From the NCBI GenBank assembly GCA_916048095.2, contig OU696578.1:8664045-8728044 (forward strand): DNA of 64,000 nucleotides, in the 5' to 3' direction. This stretch comes from Sacculina carcini (taxonomy: Eukaryota > Arthropoda > Thecostraca > Sacculinidae). Under the pieces are notes generated by a model, which saw nothing but the letters and a program-made list of their open reading frames with translations, was not told where the DNA came from and ran no database searches. Each line of letters opens with the position of its first letter. The first letter of the stretch is position 1. Both the position numbers and the translations under genes were made by a program. Positions 46,779 through 58,700 of the stretch are shown here, piece after piece.

Positions 46779-49700
46779 CGACCCTCCTTGGTCCATTTTC
46801 TATCAGCTATTATTCGGCCACCACTCAGCCTACCCGCTAACAATTTATACCATCACGTTGGAAATTTTCTTGTCTACACTTTAGATTAAATTTTAAATTT
46901 CAAAAATGAAATCAAAAAAAGTTATATCGGTGAAAAGACAAAATGAACCCTGAAAAATGCGAAAATTGTGGTCAATGCTCTGCCATCTACTCCTCATAAA
47001 CCAGAAATGGTACAGCCAAACAGATTATACCACTGTGTAGAAAATTTTCTGTTCTACAAGATAGGTTATAATTCATATCCAAAAATAGAGCATAAAAGAT
47101 GTAAACATGACAAAATTTCAATCTATATTCAAAATTATATTTATACTCCACGCGTCCGATTTTCTATACTTTTTTCTCTATGTATCAAAAACTAATTATC
47201 ACACAACTAAATAAATAATACCATCATGCTGGGAATTTTGTTTGCTACAACACGGTATAATTTTTAATTTTCCAAAGTGTATTGAAAAAAAGTTACGGCG
47301 GTGTGAAGTCAAAATGACAAAGTCAAAAATGCAAAATTAGCACTGGAAACCGTGAATGTTTTGGTAAATATTCCCCTATCTATTCCTCATAAACCAGCAA
47401 TGGTACAGCTATAAAAATTATACTATTGTGTAGATAATTTTGTGTTCTACAAGAAAAGTTATAATTTATACCCACAAATGATACAAAAAATGTGTAAAAT
47501 TGGCAAAATTGTCAAATACATCCAAAATTACACTTGATCACCGGGCGCCTAAATTAATTCATTTTTCTACCTATTTCTCAGGAACTATTTGTCACACATT
47601 AAAATAAATTATATCATCGTGCTGGAAATTGTATTTTTTAAAATGCGGTATAATTCTTAATTTTCCAAAGTGTATCTGAAGGAAGTGACGGCGGTGTAAA
47701 GTCAAAAGGACATATTGCCAATTTGACAGCTATTATGCGCACTTGCGATTACACAGGAATATACTACTGTGTAGAGAATTTTGTGTTCTACAAGAAAAGG
47801 TGTAATTTATACCCACAAATGATACAAAAAAACGTGTAAAATTGGCAAAATTCTCAAATACATCCAAAATTACACTTGAACACCGGGTGACTACAATTTA
47901 TTCATTTTTATACCCATTTCTCAGGAACTGTTTGTCATACATTAAAATTAATTATACCATCGTGCTAGAAATTTTGTTTTCTACAATACGGTATAATTTT
48001 TAATTTTCCAAAGTGTATCTGAAGGAAGTTACGGCGGTGTAAAGTCAAATTGTCATGTTGCCAATTTGACAGCTATTATGCGCACTTGCGATTACACATG
48101 AATATACACTGATTTAATTTCACTGAAGTCCAATCATAATTTACGCACTTGCGATTACACAGGAATATACTACTGTGTAGATAATTTTGTGTTCTACAAG
48201 ATAAGCTATAATTTATACCCACAAATGATACAAAAAACGTGTAAAATTGGCAAAATTCTCAAATACATCCAAAATTTCACTTGAACACCGGCCGAATAAA
48301 ATTAATTAATTTTTCTACTATTTCTCAGTAACTATTTGTTAAACATAAAAATAAATTATACCATCGTGCTAGAAATCTTGTTTTCTACAATACGGTATAA
48401 TTTGTAATTTTACAAAGTGTATCTGAAGGAAGTTACGGCGGTGTAAAGTCAAATTATCATGTTGCCAATTTGACAGCTATTATGCGCACTTGCGATTACA
48501 CAAGAATATACACTGATTAAATTTCACTGAAGTCCAATCACAATTTACGCACTTGCGATTACACAGGAATATACTACTGTGTAGAGAATTTTGTGTTCTA
48601 CAAGATAAGCTATAATTTATACCCACAAATGATACAAAAAACGTGTAAAATTGGCAAAATTCTCAAATACATCCAAAATTACACTTGAACACCGGGCGAC
48701 TAAAATTAATTCATTTTTCTACTATTTCTCAGTAACTATTTGTTACACATAAAAATAAATTATACCATCGTTCTACAAAATCTTTTCTTCTACAATACGG
48801 TATAAATTTGTAATTTTCCAAAGGGTATCTGAAGGAAGTTACGGCGGTGTAAAGTCAAAAGGACATATTGCCAATTTGACAGCTATTATGCGCACTTGCG
48901 ATTACACAGGAATATACACCGATTAAATTTCACTGAAGCCCAATCACAATTAAGAATGCATCATATTATCTCCAAGCATGGATGGTGTGGTTTTATTGCG
49001 TACAGTTTAATTAATGCTACACTCTACTGAATATAAAGGCTTTATTGTCCTCAATAACGTTCCGCACGACGGGCGGGTAAAATGCTATTGGGAACAAAGT
49101 AAACTACTGAATTTAACTGTGTAATTTAATTGGTTTAATTTCAAGTTGCATAAGCATAAGTTGCATAAGGATATGGGCTGCAATATCATGTAATGCCAAC
49201 TTATGCTGTTTTAGCGGAAGCATTAACCTGGAATTATAGAGATGACAGAAGGTTGCATTGTTTTGATAGTGTTGTGGAAAAACATGTTTTCTAAATTGAA
49301 ACATAAATTTCACATTTAGACTTTTAGATTAGCTATAACTTTCCTGTGGGTTTGTTTTTCTTTTTCAATTTGCACTAATTTTTTCATGAATTGAATATTA
49401 ATTATATTTTATGAACTGTTCCGCACGACGGGCGAATTAAATGTATCTATAAAGAGTGGGTTTAAATGATAGCGAGGTATATGATATTTTGCTAGCAGTA
49501 AATATTCTAGCGATAAAAGTAGAATAGCTCTCAAGCAAATGATTTTGGAGAATGATGTGAACCTTTAAATATATTTTGCGATCTGATGATATATGTATTA
49601 GGAATAATACGTAGCAGAATATAGATTGCATAATATAATATCGGCTGTAATATCAAGGGCTGCATTATCGATGTAATCCAAAAAATAACAACTGTATGAA

Positions 49701-52700
49701 TATGATGCATTAGTGGAAGCATTAACCGGGAATTATGAGATAATATGATAATGGTGTAAAATTATATCGCATTATGCAACAAATGTGAATTTAGCTACCT
49801 TACAGTTTGGTCCCGATACTATATTGGCGGGTTGAGAGAAAAGTATTGGTGGGCCGCGTGTTTGGGACCCCTGGGGTAGATAATCTCAGTCTTCTGATTA
49901 CAAATTATGATCGCATCAGTATATTTTGTGATCACAAACTAATAAGTTAAATCACCTCAGACTAGGCTGAGAGCGGTCAAGATTGAATGGTTGGGTTGGG
50001 TTGGGTAGGTTTGACTCAGGTTATATTGGGTTTTAATGATAGCGGAAAATATATAAATTTTAACAATAAATATTATAGCGGTAAAAGTGAAATAGTACTT
50101 AAGCAAATGATATTGGGGAATGATGTTAAGTAATAAATATAGTTTGGAAACAGTCTGATGAAAAGATTTCATCATCTTTCATTGTTTGTTTCGTGTTTGT
50201 GTTCTGAATTATACCACACGACGGGCAGATTTATATATCAGGCGGGTTGAGGGATAATATTTGTCAAAATAAGAACAAAAATATTCACATTTAGACTTTT
50301 CTATTGGTTAAGATATTTATAGGTTACATTTTTTGCTTTTCAATTTGTATTCATTATATTTTATGGATTTGATATGAATTTTATTGTATGAATTGTTCCG
50401 CACGACGGGTGGGTTTAAAAAAGTGTTTTTAGATCATTTTTTCAAATGGTTCATTTAAAAAAAGGTTTTTTTTTTTAAATAAAAATGTTCCGCGGGCAGC
50501 AACTATAGACAATAGAACGTTCAATTTACCCTGTAGAATTAATCCATACACAAAACCAATGGATTTGACTTCAAGATGCAGAACGGATCGTGTTCGAGTT
50601 CTGAATTATTCAGCACGACGGGCGGGTTTAAAAATGACTCAGGCGGACTGAGGGGAAATATTGTGTCGAAATAAAAATAATTAAACTTATAATTTTCAAT
50701 TGATTAATATTTTTATGAGTGTACCCTATTTCATTTTTATTTTTCCATATTTTTTATGAATTGAATATGAATTTCATGTTATGAATTGCTCCGCACAACG
50801 GGCGGGTTTTAATGCTATATATATACATAAAGAAGAAATTATCTGTCTGTCTGTGTATGTATGCTTGAATATGAGGTGACATAATTGCGCTGGCTCATGG
50901 TTCGCTGGTTCAATTATCAGGGGCTTCAAACGCAAACGAAGCGATGGCTCATTTTTATGAAATAAAAATGTCCCGCGGGCAGCAATAAAACGTTCTATTT
51001 CACCGTATAGAATGAATTCATATACAAAACTAATGGATTTGACTTCAAGAACCAGAACGGATGGTGTTCGAGTTCTGAATTTTTCCTCACGTCGGGCGGG
51101 TTTAAATATGAGGCGGGTTGAGTGAAAATATTTTGTCAAAATAAAATTAAAAATAATGAAATTTAGACTTTTTAATTGATTAAGGTCTTCATGAGTTTGC
51201 CTTATTTATTTTTAATTTGCAATATTTTTATGAATTGTTCCGCACAACGGGCGGGTTTTAATGCGGTTTTAATGCTATATATATACATAAAGAAGAAATT
51301 ATCTGTCTGTCTGTGTATGTATGCTTGAATATGAGGTGGCATAATTGCGCTGGTTCATGGTTCGCTGGTTCAATGATCAGAAGCTTCAAACGCAAACGAA
51401 GCGATGCCTCAGTTTTATGAAATAAAAATGTCCCGCGGGCAGCAATAAAACGTTCAATTTCACCGTGTAGAATGAATTCATATACAAAACTAATGGATTC
51501 GACTTCAAGAACCAGAACGGATGGTGTTCGAGTTCTGAATTATTCCGCACGTCGGCCGGGTTTAAATATGAGGCGGGCTGAGTGAAAATATTTTGTCAAA
51601 ATGTAAATTAAAAATAATGAAATTTAGACTTTTTAATTGATTAAGGTTTGATGAGTTTGCCTTATTTATTTTTAATTTGCAATATTTTTATGAATTCTTC
51701 CGCACAACGGGCGGGTTTTAATGCTAGTATATACATAAAGAAGAAATTATCTGTCTGTCTGTGTATGTATGCTTGAATATGAGGTGACATAATTGCGCTG
51801 GTTCATGGTTCGCTGGTTCAATGATCAGGGGCTTCAAACGCAAACGAAGCGATGGCTCATTTTTATGAAATAAAAATGTCCCGCGGGCAGCAATAAAACG
51901 TTCAATTTCACCGTGTAGAATGAATTCATATACAAAACTAATGGATTTGACTTCAAGAACCAGAACGGATGGTGTTCGAGTTCTGAATTATTCCGCACGT
52001 CGGCCGGGTTTAAATATGAGGCGGGCTGAGTGAAAATATTTTGTCAAAATGTAAATTAAAAATAATGAAATTTAGACTTTTTAATTGATTAAGGTTTTTA
52101 TGAGTTTGCCTTATTTATTTTTAATTTGCAATATTTTTATGAATTCTTCCGCACAACGGGCGGGTTTTAATGCTAGTATATATATATAATCGATATATCT
52201 ATATATTAATCGATATATATAATATTAATATAATATTAATTATATATAATATAATATATATAATATACATATATATTATATGTATGTTATATTATATATT
52301 TTTATATTATTATATTATGTATATTATATTATATTATATTATAATATCATATATATTATATATATTATATATATAATATACATATATATATTATATATAT
52401 AATATACATATATATAATATAAAAATATAATATTAATATATATATATATATATATTAATCGATATATATATATCGATTGTTTAGTGTTTTCAATGAGCCG
52501 CTGAAGTGACACGCTGAAGTGTCTTCTATATGCTTCTATAAATGTTATTAATTATGACCGCGCGTGTTCAACAATGTGCGTCACCTACAATCTCACTTTA
52601 TCTCAACTGAGAATGGGCGAAAATAATGGCATGCCGATTTCTAATAGAAAATTAGGGGTTGGTGTATGAGTGTGTGTGTTAAATAAAGTAAAGTAAATAT

Positions 52701-55700
52701 ATTTGCCACTCATCATAACATGTACACAATAAAGAAAGATAAAGCAATATATGTGACGCATGTCCATTAAGCCGAAGCTCCTGATGGACATTTAGGATAA
52801 ATATATAGATACATGAACAATTATACACGCACAACACATACACGAACACTTATACACTTATACATACATACATACATACATGTTTGCACACATCAGTGAT
52901 TCATCTTCATCAATGCGATGGCTGTGAGTCGCAACAACCACCGGGCACTATTGCTGCTGCTCAAGCTATTGTTGGCGAAAGTGTTTTTTATCTTTATTTC
53001 AACAGAGTTCAGTGAACCAGAGTGTGCTAAAGTTTTAATTTTTGCTGGTATATTATTATATATTTGAATGCCTGAATTAAATATACTGTTTCTGAATAGA
53101 CTGGTTCTGAATTGGGGTGTAATTAGATTCAAATTTGTGTCACGCGTATTGTATTGGTTTTGCAAAGTTTTAAAGTAATGCTTGTTGCGACCGGCACGTA
53201 CAGTTTTTATTATCAACAACGAGACAACGTATTGAACGATATTTTGAGTACATTTGAGGAACTGAACAATGAAGAGGTAGCGTGGTATTTTGGCTTGAAA
53301 TGAATACACCTGATAATTCGTTTTTGTACTTTCTCTAGTCTAGTTAGAAATGATGGACATGTACATGACCATATTGGCAAGCAATATATCAAACGTGAGT
53401 AGCCTAGATCATAATATATACTAAGCATGGCCTCACTTGTCAGTTTACTCCTAATTTTGTATAACACACAGCACAAATTTGACAAGGAGCAAACAACATT
53501 ATCTATATGATTCTTCCAGTTCAGATGCTCATATATTTGAATTCCTAAAAATTTAGTACTAGTGACATTCTCGACAGGCAAATTTTCCCAATTTATTCCT
53601 GATAGTGAATTTTTCAGAGATCTATTTTGAAAAAGAATATATTTTGTTTTAATTATATTTATTTTCAAATTATTAGCTTTTATCCACTGCGATAGTTTCA
53701 CTTATTCGGAGTTTGCATCATTTCGCAGAGAAGGCAGGTTTTATCCAGCCAATAATAAATTATAACAAACTTGAATTTGGAACTAGTATTAATTATACCA
53801 TTTATATATATTAAAAATAAAGTGGTCCCAATACAGACCCCTGTGGGACTCCGGATATGATTGACTTACTAGTGGAAATTTTCCGTTGCAGTGGACACTT
53901 TGGCTGCGATCTTTCAGATAGTTTTTGAATAAGCCCAAAGAAACCACTCTAACACCTATATTTTCCAATTTTTCGAGGAGGATTCGGTGATCCAGTACGT
54001 CAAACCCTTTTGATAAGTCAATAAAGATGCCAAATACAAACAATTTTTGTTCCAAATAATTATATATATTATTAACAAATTCTAGGATGGCAGTTTCTGT
54101 AGAATGGTCAGAACGAAATCCATGCTGATGGTCGGAGAGCATTTTGTATTTTTCCAAGTAGTTTTTCAGTCGACTAGTAATGATTTTCTCAAATACTTTG
54201 CTGATTGCTGGAAGAATTGAGATGGGGCGGTAGTTGTTTATGCAATCCCTTGATCCTCTCTTATGCACCGGAATTATTTTGGCATGCTTGACTAGTTTCG
54301 GAAATATGCCTGTTTTAAATGATAAGTTTATTATGTATGAAAGTGGGACAGAAATTACTTCGGAGCAGTGTCTCAGTACCTTTGGTGATATACCATCTAT
54401 GCCCTCGACATCAGTGGATAATGACTTTAAATATCTGTTTACTTCCATATAATCGGTTGGTGACATGTAAAATGAGAAGTCTGGTGATGTATCGAAATAT
54501 TTCCTATGTTGTTTAACGGAGTTGTACGCAGCTGATTGACTTACCTGTGAATTGAGGAAATGTTGGTTGAATGCTATATTTATATTTTCGGTTGACTTGG
54601 AATTATTCGGATTCAATATGTTTTTCTTCATTTTCCATTGTGTCTTTGGGTTTCCCAGTGACTCCTTTAGCTTGCTATTATAGTAATTTCGTCGAGCATT
54701 CCTCAACACACTAGTCAAGTTGTTTCTGTATTTGCGATATATTTCACCGAAAGTTAGCGACTGTTTACGTGCCAGCTTCTCTAACCTATTCCGTTCCCTT
54801 ATACGTCTTTTAAGATCAGAAGTGATGTATGGGCTTACAATGTTCTTTCTTTTGTTGGTGTTATATTTCACAGGAAAACATTGTTCATACAAGTCAGAAA
54901 ATTGAGTGAAAAATATTTTGTATGCTTCATCAGGACATCGTCTCGTTACTACTTCTGTCCAGTCAATTTGAATCAGTTCAGTATACATCCTTTGAAGGGA
55001 TGATTCATCTATCACTCTTGTCTTATATTTTTGTTTGTCTAAATGTCTCCTGTGACCGAACACGAATTCCGATATGACTGGGAATTGGTCCGATACATCA
55101 GTTTGGATTATCATATTTCGCATATTGTTATCAACTTCCGTTGACCAAACATGATCTATTAGTGTGGCAGTTGTTTCTGTTTTTCTTGTGGGTTCAGTTA
55201 TAAGCGAGAATACGGAAAATGAATGCATAAGGTCATTAAGCTCTCTAACATTCTCATTGATTATTAATAAATCTATATTTAGATCTCCCATAATGTGGAT
55301 TCTGGTGATTTTCTTTGTCTGGATTTGGAGCAGAATTTCAGATAGCTTCTCTATGAATTTACAAATATTGCCACTAGGGGGTCTATAAATTGCCAAGAAT
55401 ATATGTTTTTGGTTATTTACAACAATTTCCACCCCAACACACTCAAAGTAGTTTTCAGCTATAGTAATTGCGATATCTGTGCTTGAACCATATCTATTGG
55501 ATACATATAGAACAAACCCACCACCATGTGTATTTCTCGTACTGTGGTGAGTTCTAAAACCCTCAAGAGAGTACAAATTTATGAGATGTTCGCTTAGTCT
55601 CACTTCAGTGAAGCATACCACGTCAAGCTTATGCCAAACATCGCACAAGTAATCTTTGAAAGTTCCCATATTCTTGGGGAGTGATCTAATATTCATGTTC

Positions 55701-58700
55701 AATAGTGTGAATATATTTCCTTCAATGTGATCTATATCTTCAATATATCCGTATTCTGAGCCCTTGATTTGGGTGAGTTTTTCTTGGACGTAGCAGTCTA
55801 CAAAATTTTCGGTATCATTGGAATTATCAACATTAGTGTGTGAATGCCTATAAACAGACATTACAATTTACTTACCTGTACACAGTCTCGTAGACACCTC
55901 AAGCTTCCCCCGCGAGCTCCCGCACGACCGACACGACCGTGCGTGTTACGCAGGCTGAAGACACGTGAAGAGTCCCCACCTTTTATTGCCTGCTGAGGTT
56001 CACGCTCACGCGCGGGGCTGTTTGAAGGGCCAGCAGTCGCTCCATTTCCCTCAGAACCAGCAGCAACTGTTTCCGCTGTCGAGTTTTCGGCTTGGACCGA
56101 TTTGATGGAATGCAGGTGGTCTGATCGTCCATACCCACCAACCTCTGTATTTCGGTCCTTGATAATCAGACTCGTTTGGCGGAAATATGCAATCTTCCCT
56201 TCTTCTCTAACTTTTTTCAGCAGGGGAATTTTCTCTTTCTTGATTTGCTGAGAGGCCTGACACAGATCATCATTCATATATATCTGTGTCCCCTTAAGTT
56301 TCGCTCCATTTTTGATTACAGTGGTGCGATCCCGGTACGTCTTGAAGCGTGCAATTATCGGCCTGTTGTCATTGTTCCGTTGTGGCCCAACTCTTTCAGC
56401 CACATCAATCTCCATGCTTGGCAGTTGCAGTTTTTCCTCAATCATTTTCGTCACAAGCACAGTAGTTTGTTCCATAGTTTCCCCCTTGGGCTCCTCCAAT
56501 CCAGTAATTTTCAAGTTGTTCATTCGTTTTTTGTCTTCCAGTTCACGCACTGCTGTTTTGCTAGCTGCCAGTTCCTGAGTGAGGAGGTTGATCTTTTCTT
56601 CGTCTCTTTTCTTCTCGTCTTCATAGACATGTAGCTTGCGCTTGAGGTCGTCAACTTCATCCTGGGTAAACTCCAGACTCTTTCTGAGCTCTTGTACAGT
56701 TTCCAGGCATTACTACGTTTTTGCGTCAATAGTTTTCACGCAAGCTTCCAGCGCAGCGCGAAATGCCTGCTCCTGCGCTCGCAGTAGATTACTTGACGAA
56801 TCACTCATTGACAAATTTCCCCAATCCATAACACAACGCAGCAGTGCGACACAACCGTTCACAGTCAAGTTCAAACACCATCTTGTTGTTGTGTTAGTGG
56901 GTGGGTGTGTGTGCCAATGTGTCAGTGTGTGTGTCAATGTGTCAGTGTGTATCAGTGTCAGTGTGTCAGTATCAATGTGTGGCAGTGTGTGTATCAGTGT
57001 ATGTGACTCACGAATAGAATGAGCATGATGAAATTGACGGGGAACTTTCGTCTCAGACCGTCACAGCACATCAACGACAGATAGGTGATGAAGAACACAC
57101 CGTACGATACCCAGTACAAGTAGGAATTACGACGCACAAACTCCTTTACATCTTCACTGCTCAACCACACAACAACAACACGCTAACATTAACAACAACA
57201 AGCTACTATCGCCATCAACAACACAACACACCAACAATACGTGTGTGTGTGTGTGTGTGTGTTTTGCTGCCTAATTAGAAACTATTCTATCATTATTTAC
57301 AACATGATAATGACGTCATATTTGTGTTTTATCCAATTCGGCCCGAAGGTCCGAATTGATGGTAATTTTTTTGCACGGCACTGATTGCAAATTGTATAAA
57401 TGTCTGTTTGTACCCTATTTCCTCCTAAACCACTGGACGGATTTTGATGAAACTTGGTCCCTAGCTGTAAAATGAATGCGAAAAGGTCATAGGCTAGGAT
57501 TTGTTGACCTCCAAGGTCATTTTCAAGGTCATTGAGGTCATTTGTGTCTGTTTACCCTATCACCTCCTAAACTACTGGACCGATTTTGATGAAACTTGGT
57601 CCCTAGGGGTAAAATGGATGCAAGAAGGTCATAGGCTAGGTTTTCTTGACCTCCGAGGTCATTTTCAAGGTCATTGAGGTCATTTGTGTCTGTTTACCTT
57701 ATATCCTAAACCACTGGACCGATTTTGATGAAACTTGGTCCCTAGGGGTAAAATGGATGCAAGAAGGTCATAGGCTAGGTTTTGTTGACCTCCGAGGTCA
57801 TTTTAAAGGTCATTGAGGTCATTTGTGTCTGTTTGTACCATATCTCCTCCTTAACCACTGGACCGATTTTGATGAAACTTGGTCCCTAGGGGTAAAATGG
57901 ATGCAAGAAGGTCATAGGCTAGGTTGGTTTGGTTAGGTTTGTTGACCTCCGAGGTCATTTTCAAGGTCATTGAGGTCATTTGTGTCTGTTTGAGGACTTT
58001 TTGTTTGTTTGTTTGTCGATGGATTTTTCGTCGTTCCCGTTTTCCGCCAAACGCTGCCGCCGTCGATTTTTGTTTTGTCGGCGGCAGCTCGCATCTCGCA
58101 TTCACAACAATCTTCAAAATAAATCTTCGAAGAAGGAAGAACCAAAAGAAATTAAAAAGAGACAGTCATCTCCCCCCGCCGGCCTCATCCCGCGGATGTA
58201 ATCTGTCCATAATGTGTAGTTGGTTTAGGATATCAAGGCCGAATTGGGGGTATGCAGCTTTGGATGTGGTTTGTGGCCAGACAAAGTTGCACGCCTACTT
58301 AATTTTTAATCATATTTGATATATTCCAGTGTGTTGTGTATAATTTAATTTCTGAAGTGTTTGTTTGTGCATCTGTGTATGTATGCGTGTGTCAGTGTGT
58401 CAGTATTAGTGTTAGTGTGTCAGTATGTCAGTGTGTATACTGACTTCAGCACAAACAGGGCGATGATACCCAGTGTTGAACTCAGTTGCATGCTCAAAAT
58501 TAAATATACTTTGCGGATGAACGCGTGTCTTATGGCCTTGGAGGAGAACGACGTGCCGAACCCAGCCACATTTTCCTCCTTCGGCTCCTCCATGCCTCCC
58601 GCCTTACATACACACACACACGCTAACATTAACATTAACATATCTTTTTTATTAAATGGAACAAATTCGACATTGTGACACCAATATGGTTGAGAAAACA

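Larger units (their letters stand above)
40169..52176. mobile_element. 12-kb Helitron-like (rolling-circle) non-autonomous tandem array
   Basis: Left end TCTATATATATAAAAGAGATCC follows an A. The right end is a short CCGC...GCGG hairpin, TTTTAATG, and CTAG followed by T. TC...CTAG inserted between A and T is the Helitron signature. CTAG-T ends recur at 42934-42937, 51724-51727 and 52173-52176, and a new TC start directly follows at 42938. The hairpin motif CCGCAC(G/A)ACGGGCGGG occurs more than fifteen times. Two long units, about 42938-46713 and 46714-51285, are nearly identical apart from an 812-bp internal expansion. No Rep/helicase ORF is present. The array sits in an AT-rich microsatellite within intron 3 of TMBIM copy B. 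Confidence 0.75.
52682..56889 (-). mobile_element. LINE (non-LTR retrotransposon), 4.2 kb, CR1/Jockey-like ORF2 with RRM-type ORF1
   Basis: Inserted in intron 3 of TMBIM copy B; the empty site in copy A defines its ends. The 7-bp repeat TGTGTTA lies at 52675-52681 and 56890-56896. The 3' end (left) is an A/T-rich (TTTAC)-type tail, not poly(A). Because the 5' end includes an apparent 5' UTR, the copy is near full length. ORF1 and ORF2 are adjacent, with the ORF2 ATG at 55861 directly next to the ORF1 end. ORF2 is broken at the RT catalytic site, so it is inactive. Confidence 0.92.

Noticed and set aside
52177-52475. Replication origin or matrix attachment site
   Set aside because: The AT-rich composition fits, but copy A shows it is an expanded microsatellite next to an insertion; nothing else supports an origin.
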